A stretch of 64,000 nt of DNA from Prevotella sp. UBA2711 (GCA_002354095.1 DEKX01000041.1:34591-98590); one strand, 5' to 3'; shown: positions 15,158 to 24,762, numbered from the stretch's first letter. Program-made: numbers and translations. The notes: generated from the letters alone by a model not told the origin.

Positions 15158-16297
15158 TTAGATGGAGGTAGGTTCATCCACCAGTTGGTGGAATATCTCG
15201 TTGATGACAGCAACAGATTGCTGACTGGTGAAATAACGCTGAATGCGGTCTTTGCCAGCACTGGCATACTGATAGTAAAGGTCAGGCTGGCTTATCAGGC
15301 GGTCGATGGCAGCTGCGTAGGCCTTCACGTCGCCTAAAGGTACTTCTATACCCGTTTGCCCATTGATAGAAACCCAATTGACACCGGAACCCTCGATGGA
15401 GAATGTGACAGGGACACTGCCACAAAACATCGCTTCTGCCATGGCGATTCCAAAAGCCTCCTGCTTGGTGCACGAAGTGAAGGCGAAGACATCGGAAGCA
15501 TAGTAATAGCAACGCAAATCATTATTGGGAATACGGCCTAAGAAATGAATGCGCTCAGAATGGTTCGCCTGTCGCAGTTGATCGGTTTCAGGACCGCGTC
15601 CACCTATCAGTATGACACAATCGGACTGGATGTATCGTTCGGCTTCCAGCAGATAATTGATACCTTTGTAGGAAGCGTGGCGCCCTACGAAAAATATAAT
15701 CTTCTTATGGCCGTACTTACGGCGGATGTTCTCAACGGTAGCCTCGTCGCCCAATCGCCACAACAGGTCGGACTTGATAATACCGTTAGGGGCAATTTTT
15801 ACTTTGTCGCGATGGGCATAAATAGGGCTGGAAGGATGAACGTAATTAGGACTTGTGGCCAGAATGAGGTCGGCCTTCTTGATGATATTGCGTTCGAATC
15901 TGCTCACCAGTCGATAGAGCAGCCCGCGGCCCAGAATATCGGAATGCCAAAGGAGCACGAGCTTGGTGCTCTTGGGGGTCAGTCGTGAAGTAATAGGGTA
16001 TAGGAAGGGATTAGGACAATGCAACAGGATGATATCCGGCATGACCTCCTTGATGATTTTCTTGAGATATGAATAGTAAGTAAAGCAGATGTCCTGACTG
16101 GAAATGGTCAGCGAGGGAGCTATACGGTACACATTGATTCCATTAACCTGATCCATGCGGGTGATACCGTCCTGACTGAAACAGACTACGACATTCTCGA
16201 AGTCCGTCAGACCTTCGGCTATATATTTGGTGACGGTTTCGATGCCGCCTTCGTAAGGATGATAGTATTTGCCAATTTGGAGTATAGTTTTCTTCAT
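15158..16297 (-). CDS. Glycosyltransferase family 4
   Basis: A 379-residue soluble GT-B enzyme from the ATG at 16297; a TTG two codons upstream is a less likely start. The N-terminal domain opens with ILQIGKYYHPYEGGIE, the Gly-rich acceptor loop typical of GT4. The C-terminal domain has the nucleotide-sugar pattern FVGRHASYKGINYLLEA and the retaining-enzyme motif EAFGIAMAE (E-x7-E). It adds a sugar to the lipid-linked repeat unit at the inner face of the membrane. It is the last of three consecutive GT4 genes and lies 84 bp after the previous one. Donor and linkage cannot be assigned. Confidence 0.88.
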   Translation of the reverse strand: MKKTILQIGKYYHPYEGGIETVTKYIAEGLTDFENVVVCFSQDGITRMDQVNGINVYRIAPSLTISSQDICFTYYSYLKKIIKEVMPDIILLHCPNPFLYPITSRLTPKSTKLVLLWHSDILGRGLLYRLVSRFERNIIKKADLILATSPNYVHPSSPIYAHRDKVKIAPNGIIKSDLLWRLGDEATVENIRRKYGHKKIIFFVGRHASYKGINYLLEAERYIQSDCVILIGGRGPETDQLRQANHSERIHFLGRIPNNDLRCYYYASDVFAFTSCTKQEAFGIAMAEAMFCGSVPVTFSIEGSGVNWVSINGQTGIEVPLGDVKAYAAAIDRLISQPDLYYQYASAGKDRIQRYFTSQQSVAVINEIFHQLVDEPTSI

Positions 16298-16381
16298 CCG
16301 CAAGTAGTTTTGTCAGTATATACTATTTATTTATGATAACGCACAGAGTTGGTGTAAATTGTATGGACACGATAAAAAACA

Positions 16382-17422
16382 TTAAGAAAGCGCCACAATG
16401 GCTTTGGCAGCTTGTTCCCATGAAAAATGGGCAGCATGCGCCAGCCCCCGTTCTTGCATGGCAGCGCGTTCAGTATCTTTTAGACAGAGGAAGTGCTCAA
16501 TAGCAGTGTGTATATCGTTGATGTCCAAAGGGTTGAAATAGATAGCTGCATCTTGACAGACCTCACGCAAAACTGGAATATCGGATACCAGAACGGGACA
16601 TCCACAGCACATCGCTTCCAAAGGCGGGAGCCCGAAACCCTCATAAACCGACGGGAAAATAAAACATGCAGCCTGACGGTATAATCGAACCAGTTCGTTG
16701 TCGCTGACACGCCCTAAGAACTTGATGTTCGAGTGTTGTTGAAGGTTGTTTCGCTGACTGAAAACCCGATTGGCGCTCCCAACGATGTAGAGTTGGCAGT
16801 CGTTGAGGCCTTCAAATGCCTTGATGAGTGATTCAAAATTCTTACGAGGGTCGAGCGATGAGACAGCCAATGCATAACGTACGCTTGATGGTTCCTCGTT
16901 GGCATGAGGTTGAAACAGCGTGTCGTCGGCAGCCCCGTAGATGACGCTGACACGATTTTCATCGAGGAACGGATAATACTTCAATATTTCACGCTTGGAG
17001 AACTCACTGATAGTGATGATATGGCGCGAGGAGCGGGCTGCCAGGGGCATCATGACCCGATACCACCAATAATAGCTCGCTGAGAACCATTTGGGATTGT
17101 GCAGAAACGATAGATCATGAATAATCATCACCTTCTGACGGACCAGAATTGTTCCCAATCCTGTGAAATTAAAGAGCGTATAATCTTTTTTGCCTATCAA
17201 GAAGAAAGGCAATATGCATTGCTCCCAGAAGTGGGAACTCCCTATGCCATATCTGACAATCTGAAAACCACTGACATCATAGCATGGCAAAATGGACTGC
17301 GCCTTCGGACAGACCACGGTAAATGGCTGTTGCAGGTCTCTGAGCGCCTTGCAAATATTGTAGGCATAGCGCTCAACACCCGTCATGGGTTGTGTGAGAA
17401 ATCGTCCGTTAATATATATCAT
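16382..17422 (-). CDS. Glycosyltransferase family 4
   Basis: A 346-residue GT4 enzyme. The N-terminus has the acceptor-side pattern INGRFLTQPMTGVERYA. The donor-binding domain has AVSSLDPRKNFESLIKAF and VYEGFGLPPLEAM, which holds the E-x7-E pair. This subgroup includes mannosyl- and rhamnosyltransferases of O-antigen and capsule loci. It starts inside the last codon of the preceding GT4 gene (4-bp overlap), implying coupled translation in the polysaccharide operon. No signal peptide or membrane segment is seen. Confidence 0.88.
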   Translation of the reverse strand: MIYINGRFLTQPMTGVERYAYNICKALRDLQQPFTVVCPKAQSILPCYDVSGFQIVRYGIGSSHFWEQCILPFFLIGKKDYTLFNFTGLGTILVRQKVMIIHDLSFLHNPKWFSASYYWWYRVMMPLAARSSRHIITISEFSKREILKYYPFLDENRVSVIYGAADDTLFQPHANEEPSSVRYALAVSSLDPRKNFESLIKAFEGLNDCQLYIVGSANRVFSQRNNLQQHSNIKFLGRVSDNELVRLYRQAACFIFPSVYEGFGLPPLEAMCCGCPVLVSDIPVLREVCQDAAIYFNPLDINDIHTAIEHFLCLKDTERAAMQERGLAHAAHFSWEQAAKAIVALS

Positions 17423-18546
17423 CGTGGTGCGTTAATGTATTCAATCAAGTGATGTATAATCAGTTCCCAATCGTATTCTGCCAGTTGTTGTTGATTGACA
17501 GGTTCTCCTTCATCAATCATCTTGAGTATCGCTTCCTGCCATTTTGGTGCATCATAGCCTTCAACAGTCGTAATTCCTGACTTACCTTGAGCAAGCTCTA
17601 TCATGGCTGTGTTGTGAGAAGTAACAACACGGCAGCCACATAATAGGGCTTCCAATTGTGGCATTCCAAAACCTTCCATTAATGCAGCGGAGACATAGCA
17701 GTCTGCACAATTGTAAAGGTCTGTGAGGTCAGAGTTGTCGATATAGCCTGTAAAGATGGTTGAATCTTTTGGAAATGATGGTGATTCTACGAGTCGCGTG
17801 ATGGTCTCATCTTTCCATCGGTTACCTCCCACGACTACCAATTGCACATGATACTCTTGATAAAGTTTGGTCATCAAGCTCAATAGGAAAGGTAGGTTCT
17901 TGCGTGGTTCTAATGATCCAACGAAAAGAAGAAATCGGTTTTTGATACCAAATCGTTTTTTGATAGCTTGCTTCTCTGTTTCAGTCAAAGACTTGACATG
18001 AAACACATTTCTATCTGTAGCATTACCTACGAATATCTTTTGGCAATGTCGTTCTGAGAAGTAGGTATCTACTTTGGTCTTAGTATATTGAGAGTTTGTC
18101 CAAAGATAGTCCGATTTCCTAATGGCTCGGTTGAATCCTAATTTGGTTGCCAGTCTGTTGGTCCATGACATTGTTTCAGCCATCTCAATGTTCACTACAT
18201 CGTGAACAGTTACCATTGTCTGAGTTGTTGAAGGTATTAACAATGGCAAATGAGGAACAGGAGCATAATAAAGATCTATTTTCAATTTTCTACATAGCCA
18301 TGGCATCAGCAGCTGTAGGATAATGATGTTAGGGAACCATTTGGGGAATCTCTGGCTGTAGTCGAGTAGGCTGATATTCGGGGGTAAGTCAGTGATTCCA
18401 GTCTTGTGGTCCATGCCTTTGGGGAGTACGACATAGAACCTGTCTTGAGTTCTTTGTCTGGCCCATTCTGGCAGTGCCCCACAGAGAAAAGAGCTAATGC
18501 CTGCTGCATAAACCGACCATGTACGTCCATCAATAAGAATATTCAT
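17419..18546 (-). CDS. Glycosyltransferase family 4
   Basis: A 375-residue GT4 enzyme of the same subgroup as its downstream neighbour. It has an N-terminal IDGRTWSVYAAGISSFL loop, a central HDVVNIEMAETM segment, and a donor domain with FVGSLEPRKNLPFLLSL and MEGFGMPQLEAL, the E-x7-E motif. It overlaps the GT2 gene upstream by 17 bp and the next GT4 downstream by 4 bp. The region is visibly richer in A+T than the genes at the ends of the locus, as is common in the specificity part of polysaccharide loci. The donor sugar is unknown. Confidence 0.88.
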   Translation of the reverse strand: MNILIDGRTWSVYAAGISSFLCGALPEWARQRTQDRFYVVLPKGMDHKTGITDLPPNISLLDYSQRFPKWFPNIIILQLLMPWLCRKLKIDLYYAPVPHLPLLIPSTTQTMVTVHDVVNIEMAETMSWTNRLATKLGFNRAIRKSDYLWTNSQYTKTKVDTYFSERHCQKIFVGNATDRNVFHVKSLTETEKQAIKKRFGIKNRFLLFVGSLEPRKNLPFLLSLMTKLYQEYHVQLVVVGGNRWKDETITRLVESPSFPKDSTIFTGYIDNSDLTDLYNCADCYVSAALMEGFGMPQLEALLCGCRVVTSHNTAMIELAQGKSGITTVEGYDAPKWQEAILKMIDEGEPVNQQQLAEYDWELIIHHLIEYINAPR

Positions 18547-19447
18547 TGTCTTCAGTTTTTACAGTCACGAAAAGTTGTTTGACATATAACCATTTGTCCG
18601 ATAACGAGACATTAGGATTAAACCATACAGTCTGTCTCAAAACAGGATGTAGAATGCGATAGAGTATGTATTTCCATGTAGGTTCTGTCAGTTTAAAGTA
18701 AAGATATTCGCTATATTGTTGTCGTACGGTATCACGGATGAATCGTGAGGTCTTGCCGTCATTTGAACTTTCTCCCTCCAAGTGTATGATTCGTGGGCGG
18801 TTAATCACAATGTTGTCATAACCGTGCAGCATGAAGCGCCGTTCCATCTCAACTTCTTCAAAATACATAAAAAAAGCAGGATGGAAAGCTCCACACTCGT
18901 CTAATACTTTTTTGCTAACAAATAAATCAGCCCCAGTGATATAATCAACTTTCATCCAGTTGGCAGGCTTGTTATGAAGGGGTGGGTGATACAGGCGTAA
19001 GGCTTTGAGAATTGGTATCCATAGTAGTTTCTGGATAGCATGACTCATTTTTGGAAAAGAACCGTATGAGTGTATCGTGTTCCCTTCCTTGTCTTCCAGC
19101 ATGCACCCGATAGCACCTAATCGTCCTTGATACTGATTTGCGAAGTCGTAAAATAGTTTGATAGCATTATTCTTAAGAAGTGTGTCGGCATTGAGGAAAA
19201 ATATACATTCCCCCTTAGCCTTGGTTAGTCCGAGATTGTTGGCTTTGCCAAATCCTATGTTCTTTCCTACTGCTATAAGTGTAAGCCGTGGATCATTCTG
19301 AAGTGTCTCTATAGAATGATCGGTCGAGCCATTATCAACTACGATTATCTCGTAATCAATATCTTTCGTATGGGTTACTATACTATCAATGCATGGCAGA
19401 ATGACATGCAGAGTGTTATAGTTGACGATGATAATGGATACCTTCAT
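18530..19447 (-). CDS. Glycosyltransferase family 2
   Basis: A 305-residue GT-A enzyme. The N-terminus is the GT2 opening VSIIIVNYNTLHVILPCI, followed by VVDNGSTDHS and the metal-binding region FLNADTLL. A further conserved Glu pair lies in FMYFEEVEME. It probably adds one sugar of the repeat unit, perhaps a deoxysugar as in related O-antigen enzymes. It is followed by a GT4 gene that overlaps it by 17 bp, and preceded by another GT2 gene after a 79-bp gap. No C-terminal membrane helix is seen. Confidence 0.87.
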   Translation of the reverse strand: MKVSIIIVNYNTLHVILPCIDSIVTHTKDIDYEIIVVDNGSTDHSIETLQNDPRLTLIAVGKNIGFGKANNLGLTKAKGECIFFLNADTLLKNNAIKLFYDFANQYQGRLGAIGCMLEDKEGNTIHSYGSFPKMSHAIQKLLWIPILKALRLYHPPLHNKPANWMKVDYITGADLFVSKKVLDECGAFHPAFFMYFEEVEMERRFMLHGYDNIVINRPRIIHLEGESSNDGKTSRFIRDTVRQQYSEYLYFKLTEPTWKYILYRILHPVLRQTVWFNPNVSLSDKWLYVKQLFVTVKTEDNEYSY

Positions 19448-19526
19448 TTTACAAGGGCAAAGTTATATATTTTCTGTGAGATAAGCAAAGATTTTACATT
19501 GTTTCTGATAGAACTGAGCGGGAAAC

Positions 19527-20381
19527 TTATCTGATACCATCTATGATGCCCTTGATAAACATACGGAATCGCCCCAGTTTATCATCCTCTGCAAGACAAA
19601 TGCGGATGAATTTCCACATAAAAATCTCCTTGAAGAACTTGCGCCTTTCATGGGCAGTCATGATATCGCGATGGCGTCGGTAACACATGATGTGGCCCTT
19701 GGTTATCGAATAAGTGCGTTCACGTCCATAATTATCCGTAAACAGGTGGAAGGGACCTTTGTGCACTGGATGTCCTATTGTGTGTGACAAATGGCAATTA
19801 GTATAGCACTTGATTGGATAACCGGCTTTGCGTATGCGATAGGACAAATCCATATCCAAGGCATCGAGCGGGAATGATTCATCGGCACCATGAATAGCGT
19901 CAAGTATGGTGGTGGGGATGATGGTGCCTGAGTTAATGAAGACAGATCGCTCCTGAATTGGTTTCTCAATAGCCCATTCGTCAAAGCCATTAATGTATGG
20001 AGTGTACACTTGTAGATTGCCTGCGCAGAACGATTGCTCGATAGTCTTTCTATAGGTGGGAAAGTCAACCCATTGACTGTCTTGGTCCATGATAAGCAGG
20101 AGGTCGTATCCTTGTTCTTGGGCATAATGCCAGGCAAAATTGATAGCAGGGGCAATATAGTGATTTACGCCAGTTGATTTCCAAAGTATTTTGTCTTGAT
20201 AGTCAGTAAGCTCTGGTAGCAGACTATTCTGTACACATTCATCCGAAGGAGAATTATCCCATAGGATGAGCGTGTCAAGGTGTGCAATATATTTCTTGAT
20301 ATTGTTTGTCACCTGACGGACATCCGGTTTGTAAAGTGTCAGTACCCCCAACAACTTTGTAGAGTATTTTATATGCTCCAT
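19527..20381 (-). CDS. Glycosyltransferase family 2, rhamnosyltransferase-like
   Basis: A 284-residue GT2 enzyme. The N-terminus reads LLGVLTLYKPDVRQVTNNI, then LILWDNSP and the metal-binding LLIMDQDSQW, a pattern common to rhamnosyltransferases of the RfbF/WbbL type. A later DALDMDLSYRIRKAGY helix carries the general-base region. The gene overlaps the flippase gene upstream by 13 bp. It is probably the enzyme that adds a deoxyhexose to the repeat unit; the substrate is inferred from family resemblance only. Confidence 0.82.
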   Translation of the reverse strand: MEHIKYSTKLLGVLTLYKPDVRQVTNNIKKYIAHLDTLILWDNSPSDECVQNSLLPELTDYQDKILWKSTGVNHYIAPAINFAWHYAQEQGYDLLLIMDQDSQWVDFPTYRKTIEQSFCAGNLQVYTPYINGFDEWAIEKPIQERSVFINSGTIIPTTILDAIHGADESFPLDALDMDLSYRIRKAGYPIKCYTNCHLSHTIGHPVHKGPFHLFTDNYGRERTYSITKGHIMCYRRHRDIMTAHERRKFFKEIFMWKFIRICLAEDDKLGRFRMFIKGIIDGIR

Positions 20382-21703
20382 AGGCCTGTAGCTTTGTTGT
20401 TAATGATACGATAGAACTGAAGAATGTTGATGATGATACCAGGCAGATTGCAAATGCACATCACTGCCATGAACCAGATAATGCTTTGCGTATAACTGCT
20501 GACAACCCATGCCAGAGGAATGAAGATGAAAGCAAATACCGTCATATACATTTGTAGGCGTAAAGCCCCGACTCCGTTTAGAAAATAGGAATAGCGCATG
20601 CTAACGAGGAGTGTGAAGATATAAAGAGCCATCATGGCTGTCATAGACAATGGAACGTGACAATCGTTGCCAATCCATATATCGTAAACCCATGGAGAGA
20701 TGATAACCATCAATATCAGAGCAATGGTCATGACGGCAATGGCTTGGTTCATGCGTTTATCAGCCTTGCGAATCCATGTCATATCCCCTCTTTCGTACGC
20801 ATCGGTGGTAGCATTCCAGAAAGGCATGCAAACAACGGAAAAAACAACGAGAATCAGACTGATATAGCGATAAGCTATCTGATAGGGGGTGACCATAGCA
20901 GGCGAGAAGAATTTGGAGATAAGAATATTGGCTGTCCAGAATTGCAGCAAAGCAGCAATCTGAAGCCAAAAGAACTTCAAGCCTATATTGCCTATCTCAA
21001 CAGCTGATTTCAGATTGACTAACCTGAAGGAAGGACGCAGTTGAGGGAAACGGGCATAGAAAGTATAAGGGTACGCCAGTAAATAGATTATCAGTGGTGA
21101 GGCTGTGTTGATGATGACGATATTGAAGAAGGTTGCCTGTCCTGTAGTATATACAATCCATGTGGCACCGAGGGCAAGAGTCTGACCGAGAGCCAGTAGC
21201 AGATTACTGACAGCAGGCAGTTGCAACCCCATATAGACATTGCCGATGAATTTCAAAACGAAAGTGATGCAAACCAAGATAACAGCGCTTAACAGTGCGA
21301 TGCGTAATGCTGGTATAATGTTGGCTGAGACATTCAGAAATCCATAGACGTCGGTGTACCAGATAAGTAACCCCAGAACCAGCATGACGGGAAGCACGAT
21401 GCAACACAACATGGCAACGGTAGAACTGACAATGCGGCGAGCCTTGTCCGTATCGCCATGAGCCATATGGACAGCCAACCGATTTCGCAATCCATTACCC
21501 AGTCCGATATCCATTTGGTCAATCCAAACCAGCAGACTGCTGACGGTGAGCCATACTCCGTTTTGGTATGTTCCGAGACATTTCAGCGTAATGGGAACCA
21601 TCAGCAGAACCACCAATGCAGACCATCCCTTCACCAAGAATGAAGCTATCACATTCTTCATGAGCAGAGTGGAACGATGGTCAGTATGGAAATAAGAAAT
21701 CAT
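20369..21703 (-). CDS. Polysaccharide flippase, Wzx-like
   Basis: A 444-residue membrane protein with about twelve helices, of the MATE/MVF-like polysaccharide flippase type. The first helix begins with Lys/Asn-rich KNVIASFLVKGWSALVVLL, followed by the Gly/Asn-rich GLGNGLRNRLA loop seen in many Wzx proteins. Wzx moves the undecaprenyl-linked repeat unit across the inner membrane. The start overlaps the stop of the polymerase gene by 4 bp and the stop overlaps the next GT2 by 13 bp, consistent with one long operon. Sequence is variable in this family, so the call rests on topology and context. Confidence 0.85.
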   Translation of the reverse strand: MISYFHTDHRSTLLMKNVIASFLVKGWSALVVLLMVPITLKCLGTYQNGVWLTVSSLLVWIDQMDIGLGNGLRNRLAVHMAHGDTDKARRIVSSTVAMLCCIVLPVMLVLGLLIWYTDVYGFLNVSANIIPALRIALLSAVILVCITFVLKFIGNVYMGLQLPAVSNLLLALGQTLALGATWIVYTTGQATFFNIVIINTASPLIIYLLAYPYTFYARFPQLRPSFRLVNLKSAVEIGNIGLKFFWLQIAALLQFWTANILISKFFSPAMVTPYQIAYRYISLILVVFSVVCMPFWNATTDAYERGDMTWIRKADKRMNQAIAVMTIALILMVIISPWVYDIWIGNDCHVPLSMTAMMALYIFTLLVSMRYSYFLNGVGALRLQMYMTVFAFIFIPLAWVVSSYTQSIIWFMAVMCICNLPGIIINILQFYRIINNKATGLWSI

Positions 21704-23694
21704 GACTTCGAATGTTGGAATGAAAATTTTATCTTATTCTGAGTAACAATGAACAGCAGTATCAGCATTTGGATAATGAGTGGAAGGCTTGCGGTGATAA
21801 ATTCGTCAAAGAACTGGAGAACCAAAATGTATGTAAGGTATGTGTATAGGCACGTACCAAAAGTATTCCCATTCCTATAAAGCCTGTAACATGCTCCAGA
21901 TAGGATGCCATAAAGGTAGGCAAAAAATGCGACGCCCCAATGCCCAAAGTCTGTATAATATGGTCTCATCACGGTGTAGACATTCGTGCTCATAGGTACA
22001 AAGACAAACTCTTGTAAAGGTTGATGTGTTTCGGTAGTACCTTGGAAATATTTGCCAAAGTATAGATAGATACTCCATAAGGTGTCACTTCCAAACTGAT
22101 CGGTGATGGTAGGCTGGAGCCGTCCGTAAGCAACAGGACCAGAAAGGATATACATTGCTATAAAGTCGAAGAGACTCTCATTTTGCGCATACTCGCTGTC
22201 ATCTCCTGAACGGGCTAAATTAAAAAAGTAAAAGATGATGATGACCGACAAACTGCCAATAATAATCCATCGCATTTTGATCTTTTTTTTCTCGTAAAGC
22301 ATAAAGACGATAGAGACAAATACGAGGAAAAATGTAATCTTTTCCATATTGCCAATGGCATATAGTAAGCATGCCAATATGATTGTCATCAACTGCCAAA
22401 GTGGTATCTTAGGGTATTTCCAGAGGGCAATGAGTAGTAATACCTCGTTGATAACAAAGGTGTAGTTTAAAAATCCATATCCTCCTCCGTATAATGCCAG
22501 TTGCCGTAGGTTATACATCAGGTCTGCTGTGCCAAACATAGAAGCCAATCTGTATATTTGATAAATATATAGCGGAGTGAGAATCATTCCTAAGGCATAC
22601 AGACAATGAAAGAAATAAATATTGATGTCTATTTCTCCAAATGCATTTTCCTGCTTGGCAGACATGAGATGAAAAGTGCAAAACGAAGTAATGCAGAGAA
22701 TGGTTATCCAAAGTGTGATGTCTATAAAGAAGCAATTGGACAAAGGGTCCATTTGGTTGTAAAAGAGTGTAAGCAGGAGCATGATGCCACCCCATACTCC
22801 GATGGTGAGAAACCATGGAGAAAAGATATTACCGAAATCCAATGAAAATTGCTCTGTACGACGTTTTTGAAATAATACATAGGCTTTGACAAACGAAAGT
22901 GCTATCACAACAAAGCAGATGAGGTAGCCCATTAGATGTTTGTCTGTATGTAGAGGGACTGTGTTGTTTTTGATGATAGCAAAAGAAAGATAGGCTTTCT
23001 GCTGCAAAGCTTTCATGCGCACACTTTTTATGACCGTATTCTTATAGTTTTTATAGGTCATGTCGGCTTCGTTTTCCAACATTTGCAGTTCTCTCACAAC
23101 AGATTCTGAACGCGTGTATGTATGAGCATCTGCAAAGGCGGCATATTTCTTCATGGCTGTATGGTGCTTTTCGGCAGCCTCATTGCGTTCCTGATTAACA
23201 TATTCTAAGGCAGTAGATGCTAAAGCAGATCGGTATCTTGTGACTATCGTTTGAAGATGAACTGTCACACTGTCGAGCATCTGTGAGGCCACTAAAGGAT
23301 CGCGATCGGTAAAGCTAATTTTGAGTGTTTCCTGTGATGGCTTCAGATTGTAGTTGATATGTTCGAGAATGGCAGAAAGAGTGTCTTGTGCTCCTAAATA
23401 CTGTCCATAAGTCATTGACTTTCCTGGAACCTGTTTGTGAGAGATGGCGCTGGCAAAGTCTTTTGTTTTTAATACTTGACAATAGATTTCTATGTCATTG
23501 AGTCCTGTGTTATATCCGTCAACGGCTTCCTTGATACGAGCTTCCAATGGGGTAATGCCAACAAACAGTTCACTTTCCTGATATTCGTCAGCAACTTCGG
23601 TTATCGCTGTATATTCATTAGGAGTAAACCACCATACTATGATAGCAAGTAGTATGGCAAAGCCCGTTGCATATATGTACGGATACTGCTTCAA
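21700..23694 (-). CDS. Fusion of a Wzz-like chain-length domain with a Wzy-like O-antigen polymerase
   Basis: A 664-residue protein with two parts. Residues 1-275 look like a complete polysaccharide co-polymerase: a helix at 6-23, a periplasmic region with FTDRDPLVASQMLDS (128-142) and YVNQERNEAAEKHH, and a second helix at about 252-275. Both motifs match the separate Wzz-like protein encoded just upstream (TDQDPLIAATMADS, YLNQLYTEAQQQYQ). Residues 285-664 form about ten more helices with a large periplasmic loop, as in Wzy polymerases. Polymerase and chain-length control may therefore be one polypeptide. Translation must start at TTG 23694, because the in-frame codons before it are TAA and TCT; this TAA is the stop of the upstream wzz gene. 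The Wzy part is assigned by topology and context. Confidence 0.75.
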   Translation of the reverse strand: MKQYPYIYATGFAILLAIIVWWFTPNEYTAITEVADEYQESELFVGITPLEARIKEAVDGYNTGLNDIEIYCQVLKTKDFASAISHKQVPGKSMTYGQYLGAQDTLSAILEHINYNLKPSQETLKISFTDRDPLVASQMLDSVTVHLQTIVTRYRSALASTALEYVNQERNEAAEKHHTAMKKYAAFADAHTYTRSESVVRELQMLENEADMTYKNYKNTVIKSVRMKALQQKAYLSFAIIKNNTVPLHTDKHLMGYLICFVVIALSFVKAYVLFQKRRTEQFSLDFGNIFSPWFLTIGVWGGIMLLLTLFYNQMDPLSNCFFIDITLWITILCITSFCTFHLMSAKQENAFGEIDINIYFFHCLYALGMILTPLYIYQIYRLASMFGTADLMYNLRQLALYGGGYGFLNYTFVINEVLLLIALWKYPKIPLWQLMTIILACLLYAIGNMEKITFFLVFVSIVFMLYEKKKIKMRWIIIGSLSVIIIFYFFNLARSGDDSEYAQNESLFDFIAMYILSGPVAYGRLQPTITDQFGSDTLWSIYLYFGKYFQGTTETHQPLQEFVFVPMSTNVYTVMRPYYTDFGHWGVAFFAYLYGILSGACYRLYRNGNTFGTCLYTYLTYILVLQFFDEFITASLPLIIQMLILLFIVTQNKIKFSFQHSKS

Positions 23695-23697
23695 AGA

Positions 23698-24762
23698 TTA
23701 GATATTTACAAATGATTTACGATTGTTCCATACAATCATGCCAAAACGGAATAGGAAACCGATGAGCATCCATATTATGAGAGTTACTATTTTTGGCATG
23801 TTGCTATGCTTGTTGGGGACAGTAGCATTCTGCACAATAGTAAAGGCAGGTGTTCGTTCTATTACTTTGGCTTTAGCTAATTGCAGTTGTTCTACAACTT
23901 GGTTATAGATGTTGTGTTTCAATTGTAAATCACTTTCTAAATCGTCAATCTTCGATTGTACGGACTGGAGTGTCACATTGACGTGAGCATCACAGTAGGC
24001 AGCGTATGCATGACGGGCTTTCTGGTATTGCTGTTGCGCTTCGGTATAAAGCTGGTTCAAGTATTTAAGATCATTTTTTGCCTTTTGAGTGCGATATACC
24101 GTGATGGCTTCCTGAAGGTGTTCTTGAATAGAGTCAGCCATTGTAGCAGCAATGAGTGGGTCTTGATCTGTCACGGTGATGGTGATGACACTGGTCTTCT
24201 TATCTACTAAACAATTGATTTTTTTCGCGATAGATTTTGCGATACGCTCTTCTTTTTTAGTGAGTCTAAATGGGTCTGGCTGATGATTGGTTGAATTTTT
24301 ATCTTTGTTTTGCAACTTTTCTACCAAAAGTTTCAAACCTATCATTGGATAATCATATAAAGCTTCTTTCTGATGATTTTCCAGATAGTCCCTATAGGTA
24401 TAATGTTCCTTAGCATCGCTGGTAGTGACAGGAATAGAAAACAATCCAACTAAGAATTGTGTGGAAGTCATTAAATCAGGATATATTTCTGGGTATAGCG
24501 CATCACCCGATTGCCCTATTTTCATGTTCATGCCCACTAGAGAAGCCAAGGAAGACAGACTGCCAGAGAAACCATTTCCCGATTCTTCTGGGGCCAGCAT
24601 CACAGTAGATTTATAAATCTTAGGAGTGGCAAAAGCTAAGACTACACCAATGATACCTGCTATACAACTATATAAATATATCCTCTTGCGATCGTTCATG
24701 AGAAGTCTGATGACTTCCCTGATTTCTATATTGATTAATTTCTGCTGTGCTTCCATCATCAT
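23698..24762 (-). CDS. Wzz-like polysaccharide co-polymerase
   Basis: A 354-residue protein with a cytoplasmic N-terminus, a helix at about 28-46, a long periplasmic coiled region and a C-terminal helix at about 325-345 (VTLIIWMLIGFLFRFGM), the usual two-helix Wzz topology. The periplasmic part includes VTDQDPLIAATMADS and a long helix ending ARHAYAAYCDAHVNV. No tyrosine-kinase (BY-kinase) domain follows, so it is of the O-antigen PCP type rather than the capsule PCP-2a type. It starts inside the stop codon of the SLBB exporter gene (ATGA). Its own stop is followed, in the same frame, by one Ser codon and the TTG of the fusion protein. Three consecutive ATG codons occur at the start; 24762 is given. 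Confidence 0.88.
   Translation of the reverse strand: MMMEAQQKLINIEIREVIRLLMNDRKRIYLYSCIAGIIGVVLAFATPKIYKSTVMLAPEESGNGFSGSLSSLASLVGMNMKIGQSGDALYPEIYPDLMTSTQFLVGLFSIPVTTSDAKEHYTYRDYLENHQKEALYDYPMIGLKLLVEKLQNKDKNSTNHQPDPFRLTKKEERIAKSIAKKINCLVDKKTSVITITVTDQDPLIAATMADSIQEHLQEAITVYRTQKAKNDLKYLNQLYTEAQQQYQKARHAYAAYCDAHVNVTLQSVQSKIDDLESDLQLKHNIYNQVVEQLQLAKAKVIERTPAFTIVQNATVPNKHSNMPKIVTLIIWMLIGFLFRFGMIVWNNRKSFVNI

Noticed and set aside
14513..15337. A 274-codon plus-strand open frame
   Set aside because: It is antisense to the WecA-like and GT4 genes, which have clear motifs; the frame is a by-product of codon bias.
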